Shown in pieces: positions 1-6,111 of a stretch of DNA of 14,807 nucleotides. The notes under the pieces were generated by a model. That model saw nothing but the letters and a program-made list of their open reading frames with translations. It ran no database searches and had not been told where the DNA came from. Source of the DNA: CAZDJQ01 sp964505765 (lineage in GTDB: Bacteria; Patescibacteriota; Microgenomatia; UBA12405; JAHJSD01); NCBI GenBank assembly GCA_964505765.1, contig CAZDJQ010000020.1:1-14807 (forward strand), in the 5' to 3' direction. The position numbers were made by a program, and so were the translations under genes. The first letter of the stretch is position 1. Each line of letters starts with the position of its first letter.

Positions 1-26
1 ATTATTTTTTTCAGCATCAAGTTTAT

Positions 27-32
27 TATAAT
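27..32 (+). promoter_or_regulatory. -10 box of comF promoter, probably leaderless
   Basis: A perfect TATAAT hexamer ends 6 nt before the comF ATG, so transcription would start at or next to the A of the start codon. There is no Shine-Dalgarno site. No good -35 box is visible; the region 16-18 bp upstream is a T-run. The call leans on the same layout recurring at other genes in the window. Confidence 0.55.
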
Positions 33-38
33 GGATTA

Positions 39-725
39 ATGTTTTTAATTGATTGGCTGTTTCCGATTGAATGCTACGGATGTGGACAATCAGGCCGATA
101 CTGGTGTGACGATTGTGGCAGAAAGGCAGAAAGGCTTGACAAACAGTTCTGCCCCCAATGCGCTGAGCCCAGCCCGGGCGGGTTTGTTCATCCGAATGAG
201 CCCGGCTCTCCAATCAAAAGGCTGGTCAGTTTGTACATATATTCTCCGCCTTTAGATCAAATCCTTAAGGACTATAAATATCATCAAGTGAGGGGATTAA
301 AAAAAACTTTGGTTTCTTTGTTAAAAAAAGGATTGGAAAAAAATGAGGCCCTAAATGATTGGCGGGAAAAAGATTTTGTTTTCATCCCGGTTCCTTTGCA
401 CCCTTTTAAAGAATTAAGCAGGGGTTTTAATCAAACTGAAGAAATTTTAACGACTGCTTGTCAGCAGATGGGCCTTGATTATCAATTAAATTTAATTAAA
501 AGAATAAAGTGGACGAAAACTCAAACAAAATTATCGTTTCAAAAAAGAAAAACGAATTTAAAAAATGCTTTTAAGGTTAATTCTAAAAAGGTCAGGCCGG
601 GGATGAAGGTGGTTATTTTTGATGATGTAATAACAACCGGGTCGACTTTAAAATCTTGTGCTAAAAGCTTACAAAAAGCCGGGATTGAGAGCCTGGCAGG
701 ATTGACGCTGTTTAGAAAACTATAG
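39..725 (+). CDS. comF: ComF family phosphoribosyltransferase-like protein
   Basis: This is a ComF/GntX-family protein of 228 residues, a normal full length. The N-terminus has paired cysteines (C12/C15, C23/C26, C38/C41), the usual zinc-ribbon-like part. The middle has the family segment PVPLHPFKELSRGFNQ (about 117-132) and a T-Q-T-K-L-x-x-x-x-R stretch near 161-170. Residues 191-203 (VVIFDDVITTGST) form the PRPP-binding loop of type I phosphoribosyltransferases. ComF is required for DNA uptake in naturally competent bacteria and is thought to act on the cytoplasmic side with the ComFA helicase; the substrate is not settled. No other competence gene is in the window, so a role in uptake is inference. 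The start at 39 is supported by the -10 box at 27-32; an ATG at 31 meets a stop after two codons. It stands 44 bp before the next gene, which has its own promoter. Confidence 0.93.
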   Translation: MFLIDWLFPIECYGCGQSGRYWCDDCGRKAERLDKQFCPQCAEPSPGGFVHPNEPGSPIKRLVSLYIYSPPLDQILKDYKYHQVRGLKKTLVSLLKKGLEKNEALNDWREKDFVFIPVPLHPFKELSRGFNQTEEILTTACQQMGLDYQLNLIKRIKWTKTQTKLSFQKRKTNLKNAFKVNSKKVRPGMKVVIFDDVITTGSTLKSCAKSLQKAGIESLAGLTLFRKL

Positions 726-735
726 GATAGTCGGG

Positions 736-764
736 TTGATAAAGCTCTAAATAAACGGTATAAT
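736..764 (+). promoter_or_regulatory. Near-consensus sigma-70 promoter of the 7TM gene
   Basis: TTGATA at 736-741 and TATAAT at 759-764 are separated by 17 bp, a near-perfect housekeeping promoter. The -10 box ends 5 nt before the ATG at 770, so the predicted start site falls on or within 1-2 nt of the start codon. This is the best-supported leaderless promoter in the window and likely drives the 7TM and ATP-grasp genes together. Confidence 0.8.
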
Positions 765-769
765 TCACT

Positions 770-1657
770 ATGTTTTTTAGGAATAAACTTTTTAGATATT
801 CGGCGGGCTTTGTAAGCTTGCTTTTTTTGGTTAGCTTAGGCTTTGTTCTTTTAACAACTGACCTGCAGGCGGCTGATCAAGTTCAGGGCTGGATGAGCCA
901 GGAATTAAAGAAAAGCTTGACTGAACCGTTCGGAGGATTTGCCGAAGAACGTTTATTACAGGACCTTGAAGAGCAAGAACTCGGACCGCTTTCCGGCACC
1001 AATTTTTTAAAACACATCTTGCGAAAAGCAATCCGCCAAGGGGTGCCGGCGACAACAATTTTAATGATTTTCTTTTTGCCTTTGGTTGGTGCGACGGCAG
1101 ACATTTTTCATTATTTAATCGGCTTAAAAGGTTATGGAATTTTTGTTCCGGCAATGGGCATGCTTGCTTTTTGGGTGACCGGAATTGTGGGTGGGTTGAT
1201 TTTATTTTTACTTATTCTTCTGCTTACTTTATTTGCCCGAAAATTATTGTATAAGATTAAGCTTCATTATTGGCCGAGACGATCTTTAACTTTATGGGTG
1301 GTTTCTTTAGGAACGTTTTTTTTAATTGCTTTGGGGCCGAGATTTTCGCTTCTTCATTTAAGACAGGTCTCTATTTTCCCGCTTTTGCTTTTAATTTTAT
1401 TGGCGGAAGAACATACCCGAATTCAACGCCGGCGGAGTCGGCGAGTTGCAATCACCAGGACAACAGTAACAATAGTTCTGGCAAGCTTGGCAACTTTATT
1501 GATTAGCTGGCCTTCTTTTCAGAAAATAATTTTGCTTCATCCGGAATTGTCCTTGCTCGCTGTTTTAGCGATAAGCTTAGTGGTGGGCCGATATACCGGA
1601 TTCCGACTTCTGGAATACCATCGTTTCCAAGCCGCTTTAAGAAGCGAAGAAGAGTAA
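770..1657 (+). CDS. 7TM_transglut-type seven-helix membrane protein lacking the transglutaminase domain
   Basis: The 295-residue protein has an N-terminal hydrophobic segment (about 12-30) ending in a possible signal cleavage region, an exported stretch (about 35-93), then seven hydrophobic segments near 94-112, 122-138, 139-157, 172-189, 200-213, 230-247 and 258-273. The segments LIGLKGYGIFVPAMG (116-130) and VVGRYTGFRL (271-280) match the '7TM_transglut' family as I remember it. In proteobacterial members this seven-helix unit normally follows a large exported, catalytically dead transglutaminase domain. Here only about 60 residues replace it, too few for that fold. Relatives are encoded beside a glutamate-ligase-like ATP-grasp gene and a retropepsin-like protease gene, and the same partners follow 28 bp downstream here. 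The role is unknown; scaffold, sensor or exporter for the ligase product are possibilities. The start is fixed by the promoter. Confidence 0.82.
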   Translation: MFFRNKLFRYSAGFVSLLFLVSLGFVLLTTDLQAADQVQGWMSQELKKSLTEPFGGFAEERLLQDLEEQELGPLSGTNFLKHILRKAIRQGVPATTILMIFFLPLVGATADIFHYLIGLKGYGIFVPAMGMLAFWVTGIVGGLILFLLILLLTLFARKLLYKIKLHYWPRRSLTLWVVSLGTFFLIALGPRFSLLHLRQVSIFPLLLLILLAEEHTRIQRRRSRRVAITRTTVTIVLASLATLLISWPSFQKIILLHPELSLLAVLAISLVVGRYTGFRLLEYHRFQAALRSEEE

Positions 1658-1685
1658 ATTATTATTTGTTAAAAAATTACTGACT

Positions 1686-2993
1686 ATGAGCGGATATGAG
1701 GACATTTTAGGAGCAAATTCACGTATTTGGTTTTATTTAAGGCAGAATTCAACTAAGGGACGCCGAATAGCGGACTCCAAATTAAAAACAAAGAAGATTT
1801 TAACTAAAAATAAAGTTTGTGTTCCCAAGGTTTTGGCCTTATTTGACAACCAGCAGGAAGTAAGAGATTTCAGCTGGGAACAGCTGAACGGCAATTTTGT
1901 TATAAAACCAGCTTCGGGTTCAGGCGGACGTGGAGTTTTGGTGGTAAAAAAGAGGGCCAAATGGGCCGGAGAGTGGTTTTTGATGAGCGGGAAAAAGATA
2001 AACATTTCGGATTTGCGTCTTCACTGTTCTGATATTTTAGAAGGAAGGTTCAGCCTTTATAATAAATCAGATAAAGTATTGGTAGAAGAAAGGATAAAGA
2101 TCCATCCAAAGTTTCTGCGCTTTACTAAGTCCGGTACCCCCGACATTAGAATAATCATCTTTAATTATGTTCCGGTGATGGCAATGCTGCGTCTGCCTCA
2201 AGAGGAATCAGAGGGGAAAGCGAACTTACACCAAGGAGCAATTGGTTTAGGTATTGATCTAGCAACGGGGATTACCACTTATGGGGTTAAATACAATAAT
2301 CCGGTAAATCAAATTTATGATCACCGGCGCAAGAAAAAAGTTAAAGTTAACGGAATAAAAATTCCGGAGTGGAGAAAGGTGTTGAAGACTGCGGTCCGGT
2401 GCCAAAAGGTGGTCCCGGACTTAAAATTTTTGGGAGTAGATGTGATTTTGGATAAAGAAAAAGGTCCAATGGTTTTGGAGCTGAATGCTCGGCCCGGATT
2501 ATCTATTCAGATTTGTAATCGGGCCGGTCTAAAGCGTCGCTTAAAGCGGGTCGAGGGGGTTTCGGTCAGGTCAATTAAACATGGAGTCAGGATTGCCCGG
2601 GCATTGTTTAGCGAGGAATTTGCCGGTAAAGTTGATTTAAAAGAAAAAGATAAAAAGGTGATTAAAGTAATTGAACCGGTCAAGTTGGCTAGCGGCAACA
2701 GCCACGGGAAAGTCGAATTGCTGGCCAAAGCGGATACCGGCGCTTTCCGCAGTTCAATTGATGAACAGTTGGCAGAGGAGTTGGGGCTGCTCAAAGAAGA
2801 AAATGTTCTTTATCACCGCCGATATCGGTCTTCCTTGGGAGAAGGCGACCGCCGCCCGGTTATCCCAATTGAGTTTTGGGTGAAAGGAAAAAAGATCAGC
2901 AGTGAAGTCAACGTAACCGATCGAAGTCATTTAAAAACCAAATTTTTAATCGGCCGGCAGGATTTAAAAGGGTTTTTGGTGGAGGTAAAGTGA
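1686..2993 (+). CDS. Glutamate-ligase-like ATP-grasp enzyme fused to RimB-like retropepsin domain
   Basis: The 435 residues form two enzymes in one chain. Residues 1-305 resemble the RimK-related 'alpha-L-glutamate ligase-like' family: ILGANSR (7-13), ATP-binding lysine in FVIKPASGSGGRG (71-83), TPDIRIIIF (151-159), LRLPQEESEGKANLHQGAIG (168-187) and the metal-binding ELNARPG (265-271). Such enzymes use ATP to join an amino acid, usually glutamate, to a carboxylate. Residues 325-435 match the RimB-like aspartyl protease family (Pfam 'Zn_protease', PF05618): catalytic D350 in AKADTGAFRSS, then the end motif DRSHLKTKFLIGRQDL (412-427). One Asp per chain implies a dimer, as in retropepsins. In proteobacteria these are normally separate genes, so the fusion is unusual. 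No Shine-Dalgarno site or clear -10 box precedes the start; it is probably co-transcribed with the 7TM gene 28 bp upstream. The substrate cannot be read from sequence. Confidence 0.88.
   Translation: MSGYEDILGANSRIWFYLRQNSTKGRRIADSKLKTKKILTKNKVCVPKVLALFDNQQEVRDFSWEQLNGNFVIKPASGSGGRGVLVVKKRAKWAGEWFLMSGKKINISDLRLHCSDILEGRFSLYNKSDKVLVEERIKIHPKFLRFTKSGTPDIRIIIFNYVPVMAMLRLPQEESEGKANLHQGAIGLGIDLATGITTYGVKYNNPVNQIYDHRRKKKVKVNGIKIPEWRKVLKTAVRCQKVVPDLKFLGVDVILDKEKGPMVLELNARPGLSIQICNRAGLKRRLKRVEGVSVRSIKHGVRIARALFSEEFAGKVDLKEKDKKVIKVIEPVKLASGNSHGKVELLAKADTGAFRSSIDEQLAEELGLLKEENVLYHRRYRSSLGEGDRRPVIPIEFWVKGKKISSEVNVTDRSHLKTKFLIGRQDLKGFLVEVK
2981..2986 (+). promoter_or_regulatory. Shine-Dalgarno site of second ATP-grasp gene
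   Basis: GGAGGT lies 7 nt before the ATG at 2994, inside the last codons of the preceding gene. It is one of only two strong Shine-Dalgarno sites seen here. It fits an internal operon gene whose ribosomes must re-initiate beside the upstream stop. Confidence 0.8.
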
Positions 2994-3926
2994 ATGTCAA
3001 AAACACCGGAAATTTTAGTTTTATTCGGTGGCGGGCTTTCTGCTCATTTAAAATCAATTAAGCAAGAATTGTCTAAACTCGGCCATGAAGCGGTTTTCGG
3101 CAATTACAGGCAATTGGTTTTTCAGTCGGGGGCAATTAACGAGCAATCCAGGATAAGTTGGAATCGGTATGATTTGAAGCAATTTAAATTGATCTTCTTC
3201 CGTTTAATCGGAGGCCGGTGGGAATTGATTACTTTAATAAATGAGTATTTAAAAACAGAGATAAAAACAGGAAAAATTAAACTGATTGATCCTTTAGCGG
3301 TTAGTTTAAAGCGTTACTACGGGCTAAAATTAGCTCAAACTTTAGCTTTAAAAAAAGCCGGCCTGCCGGTCCCCAAAACAATTTGGGGGCATTTGGAAAA
3401 ACTGGGAACCGAAATCCCAACCCAGTTGGATTTCCCAATTGTGGTTAAAAGAAGCGGCGGCAGTCATGGAGAGAATGTTTATTTAATTAAAAACAAGAAA
3501 GATTTAGAAAAGCTTGTATTAAAATTAAAACCCCAGCAGGAAAAGGAAAACAAAAGATTTATAGCGCAAAGTTTTATCGCTAATCAAAGTGATCTGCGGA
3601 TTTTAGTTTTGGGAGATCAAGCTTTGGGAGCAATAAAACGAGAGCGGACCGATGATGAATTTAGAAATAATGTTTCCCGCGGCGGCACCGCTAGTCCAGT
3701 TAAACATTTGCCTTTGAAAATTGAAAAAATTGCGGTTAAAGCGGCAGAAGCAGTTGATTTATCTTTTGCCGGGGTTGATATTGTATTACGAGAATCCGAT
3801 AACCAGCCGTTTATATTGGAGGTCAATCGTTCGCCCCAGTTCAGCGGCTTTATGAAAGCGACCGGAATAAATGTTCCGGCAAAAATCGCAAATTTTCTAG
3901 GGAATATTAAAGAGAAGCTCGATTAA
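2994..3926 (+). CDS. RimK-like ATP-grasp ligase
   Basis: The 310-residue cytoplasmic protein has an N-terminal alpha/beta pre-ATP-grasp part (about 1-100), a linker helix region (103-128), and an ATP-grasp domain (about 129-300). Visible motifs are the ATP-binding lysine and glycine loop VKRSGGSHGENV (151-162), Q192 and D200-R202 in AQSFIANQSDLRILV, the RimK-like FRNNVSRGG (223-231), and metal ligands D262 in GVDIVL and E276/N278 in ILEVNRSPQF. The family joins an amino acid or peptide amine to a carboxylate using ATP; relatives add glutamate to ribosomal protein S6, cofactor F420 or peptides. It is only distantly similar to the upstream fused ligase, so the two probably act at different steps. 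The ATG directly follows the upstream TGA in the same reading frame, so translational coupling is expected. The acceptor is unknown. Confidence 0.88.
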   Translation: MSKTPEILVLFGGGLSAHLKSIKQELSKLGHEAVFGNYRQLVFQSGAINEQSRISWNRYDLKQFKLIFFRLIGGRWELITLINEYLKTEIKTGKIKLIDPLAVSLKRYYGLKLAQTLALKKAGLPVPKTIWGHLEKLGTEIPTQLDFPIVVKRSGGSHGENVYLIKNKKDLEKLVLKLKPQQEKENKRFIAQSFIANQSDLRILVLGDQALGAIKRERTDDEFRNNVSRGGTASPVKHLPLKIEKIAVKAAEAVDLSFAGVDIVLRESDNQPFILEVNRSPQFSGFMKATGINVPAKIANFLGNIKEKLD

Positions 3927-3931
3927 GGGAC

Positions 3932-3959
3932 TTGCATTTTAATGGAAAGTTCTTATAAT
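3932..3959 (+). promoter_or_regulatory. Promoter of the Wzy-like gene, leaderless
   Basis: TTGCAT (3932-3937), 16 bp, then a perfect TATAAT (3954-3959). The -10 box ends 6 nt before the ATG at 3966, placing the transcript start on that codon. The -10 box lies inside the longer possible reading frame that begins at 3942, which argues for the 3966 start. Confidence 0.68.
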
Positions 3960-3965
3960 GAAATT

Positions 3966-5966
3966 ATGCTGATTTATTTATTGACTGTGATTTTTGCTTT
4001 TCCTTTGTTTTTTTTCCCTTTTCTCCCTGAGGCGGTTTTTGGGGCGAAACAGTTTTTCTTAATTTTAACGGTTTTGGGCTTATTTGTTTGGGGAGCAGTT
4101 CGTTTGCTGACCAAAAATAAGTTAGTTTATAAGAGTGATTTTTTGGATGTTTGGCCGATTTTATTTTTACTGATAAATATTGTTTCCTGGTTTTTCCTCC
4201 CCAGCGGCGCCAAAGTAAGTTCTTTAGCTTATCCTTTGGGCTTGGGCACAATTTTAGTCTTGGTTCTTTGGTATTTAGCTTGGGGACAAACAAAATTAAA
4301 AGAGCACAAAAGTAAAGTTTTTCAGGCCTTGTTTCTGTCGGCCTTGTTAATCAGTATCGTTTCTGTTGTTTTGTTTATACTTCCTGATGCTTTATCAGAC
4401 AACCCTCTAGTTATTCGATTGCATCAGTTGGGATTGGCCAGTTCTTTATTAAGACTGCAAATGCTTTTAGTTACCGGAGTTTTATTAGCAGTTGAAATAG
4501 TCAGAGATTTAAATGAGAAAGAAACATTGACTCGGTGGTGGCTGGGAGCCGCCGCTGTTTTTGTTTTGGTCGGCTTGGTGGTTAATTCCTATCAGCTGGT
4601 CCAGGAGAAACCAATGTTTTTGGATTGGTTCTCTTCTTGGGCAACCGCGGTAGAAACGTTTAAACGTCATCCATTACGCGGAGTCGGCCCGGGGAATTAT
4701 GGAGTGGCTTTTACCCTTTTCCGTCCCAGAGAGTTTAATCAGGGAGAGTTTTGGTCGCTGCGTTTTGGTTCAGCCCACAGTTGGTTTCTCCACGTTTGGA
4801 CAGAGTTGGGCTTATTGGGTTTGGCGGCGTTGATATTGCTGGCTTACTTTAGTATAAAAGCGGCAAGGCAGCAAGATGACAAACGGTTGTTTTGGTTTTT
4901 ACTGACGATTTGGTTGTTGTTGATTCTTTTTCCCGGGAACCTGCTTTTGCTGTTTTTGCTCTTTTTAGCAATTGCCTTAGTCCGGAATAAAGTAAAAACT
5001 CACCAGTTGGCTTTATCTATCGGCCGGGAAAACCGGAACATTGCTTCGGTATTGGCCAGTATTCTACTTTCAGGATTAGTGATTATTGCCGGGTATTTCC
5101 TTTATTTGGTAGTTAAGGCGGAGCATAGTTTTTATAAAGCGGTGAGGGCGGCGTCGGAAAATCGCGGCGGAGACAGTTATCAGCTTCAATCAAAGGCGAT
5201 TATGACTAATAGATTTATTTCTAATTATAGAGTTTCTTTTGCTCAGACGAACTTAGCAATTGCTAATAATATAATTCAGCAGAGTCAGGAAGAAGGCCGG
5301 GAATTGACAGAAGAGGAAAGAGAACAAATAAGCCAGTTGATTGACCAAGCGGTTAATGAAGCTAAAGCGGCGGTTGCCTTAGAGCCCCAGCGGGCGTCTA
5401 ATTGGGAAAATTTAGCTCAAATTTACAACCAGCTGGTTAATTTGGTGGAAGGAGCCGAAGAATGGACATTATCAACATATCAACAGGCAGTTTCTCTTGA
5501 CAGCTTGAATCCTCGGCTTCGAGTTTCCTACGGCGGGTTTTTATTTGCCTTAGGGCGGTTTGAAGAAGCGGCCAGGCAGTTTGAAATTGCGGTTAATCTA
5601 AAACCGGACTATGCTAATGCTTGGTATAATTGGGCTCATGCTTCAAAGCAGCAAGGAAAACTTGAGGTTGCTATTGCCAGGCTGGAACAGGCCGCTAATT
5701 TGATTGACCGGGATTTACCGGATTATGAAAGGGTTCAAGAAGAGTTGGCCCAGTGGCGGGAAGAATTAGGTGAACAGGAAATTGAAGAGCCGGCTGCCGA
5801 AGAAAGCGGAGAATTGACCAGGCCTGAACCTTTACCAGAAGGACCGATTGACCAGCCGATTGAATTGCCTGAAGAGGCCGCTCCTCCCCTTGATGAGGAA
5901 GCTGAAGAAGAAGAGGGAGTAGAAGAGGAAATAGAGGAAGCAGCAGAACCTGAGACTTTGGAGTAA
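3966..5966 (+). CDS. O-antigen ligase/polymerase (Wzy_C-like) membrane protein with TPR and acidic tail
   Basis: From ATG 3966 the protein has 666 residues. About eleven hydrophobic segments occupy residues 1-383. A large loop holds KRHPLRGVGPGNYG (233-246) and AHSWFLHVWTELG (270-282), the pattern of O-antigen ligases and Wzy polymerases, which transfer or polymerise lipid-linked glycans on the outer face of the membrane. A polar region (about 390-470) leads to three TPR-like units (about 477-515, 516-548, 549-581) and a strongly acidic proline-containing tail (about 599-666), a layout I associate with CPR versions. An in-frame ATG at 3942 would add 8 polar residues, but it has no Shine-Dalgarno site and would contain the -10 box; from 3966 the protein begins with its first membrane helix. 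It lies 39 bp after the ATP-grasp gene. The glycan is unknown, and polymerase versus ligase cannot be decided. Confidence 0.85.
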   Translation: MLIYLLTVIFAFPLFFFPFLPEAVFGAKQFFLILTVLGLFVWGAVRLLTKNKLVYKSDFLDVWPILFLLINIVSWFFLPSGAKVSSLAYPLGLGTILVLVLWYLAWGQTKLKEHKSKVFQALFLSALLISIVSVVLFILPDALSDNPLVIRLHQLGLASSLLRLQMLLVTGVLLAVEIVRDLNEKETLTRWWLGAAAVFVLVGLVVNSYQLVQEKPMFLDWFSSWATAVETFKRHPLRGVGPGNYGVAFTLFRPREFNQGEFWSLRFGSAHSWFLHVWTELGLLGLAALILLAYFSIKAARQQDDKRLFWFLLTIWLLLILFPGNLLLLFLLFLAIALVRNKVKTHQLALSIGRENRNIASVLASILLSGLVIIAGYFLYLVVKAEHSFYKAVRAASENRGGDSYQLQSKAIMTNRFISNYRVSFAQTNLAIANNIIQQSQEEGRELTEEEREQISQLIDQAVNEAKAAVALEPQRASNWENLAQIYNQLVNLVEGAEEWTLSTYQQAVSLDSLNPRLRVSYGGFLFALGRFEEAARQFEIAVNLKPDYANAWYNWAHASKQQGKLEVAIARLEQAANLIDRDLPDYERVQEELAQWREELGEQEIEEPAAEESGELTRPEPLPEGPIDQPIELPEEAAPPLDEEAEEEEGVEEEIEEAAEPETLE

Positions 5967-5982
5967 GCTAGGGGTTCTTGTC

Positions 5983-6011
5983 TTGACTTTAAAAAGATAA
6001 TTTGTTATAAA
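5983..6011 (+). promoter_or_regulatory. rho promoter and start of its leader
   Basis: TTGACT (5983-5988) and TATAAA (6006-6011) are exactly 17 bp apart. Transcription should start near 6018, leaving a leader of about 94 nt, the longest in the window. The leader is pyrimidine-rich around 6034-6058. Autoregulation through the leader is known for rho in other bacteria; here it is only a possibility. Confidence 0.7.
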
Positions 6012-6100
6012 CAAGCCAGCTTCGTTGGGAGTTATCTTAATTCTCTATTTTTCTTAATTATGCTAAATAGCTGAATAAATATTTTACATTTTAATACTTT

Positions 6101-6108
6101 AAGGAGGT
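6101..6108 (+). promoter_or_regulatory. Consensus Shine-Dalgarno site of rho
   Basis: AAGGAGGT, a full anti-16S match, lies just before the ATG at 6112 (4 nt between AAGGAGG and ATG). It fixes the rho start and contrasts with the leaderless genes around it. Confidence 0.88.
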
Positions 6109-6111
6109 TTT

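Noticed and set aside
831..1154. Minus-strand open frame opposite the 7TM gene (and similar frames opposite or inside other genes)
   Set aside because: It lies antisense to a recognisable gene with a good promoter, its product resembles no family, and it has no start signal. The other short overlapping frames were dropped for the same reasons.
770..1657. Rhodopsin or receptor-like seven-helix protein
   Set aside because: No retinal-binding lysine context is seen, and the conserved segments and neighbours match the transglutaminase-associated 7TM family instead.
2991..2996. Possible TGA recoding (code 25) joining the two ATP-grasp genes
   Set aside because: TGA also ends the DUF4012 and small TPR genes at natural family ends, and a Shine-Dalgarno site and ATG follow the TGA here, so the standard code fits.
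5832..6014. 60-codon minus-strand frame over the end of the Wzy-like gene and the rho promoter
   Set aside because: The product is a Phe/Leu-rich antisense of the acidic tail, a composition artefact, with no ribosome site.
6062..6071. GCTA-AA-TAGC inverted repeat in the rho leader as a riboswitch or attenuator stem
   Set aside because: A 4-bp stem with a 2-base loop is not stable, and no riboswitch core was recognised in the leader.
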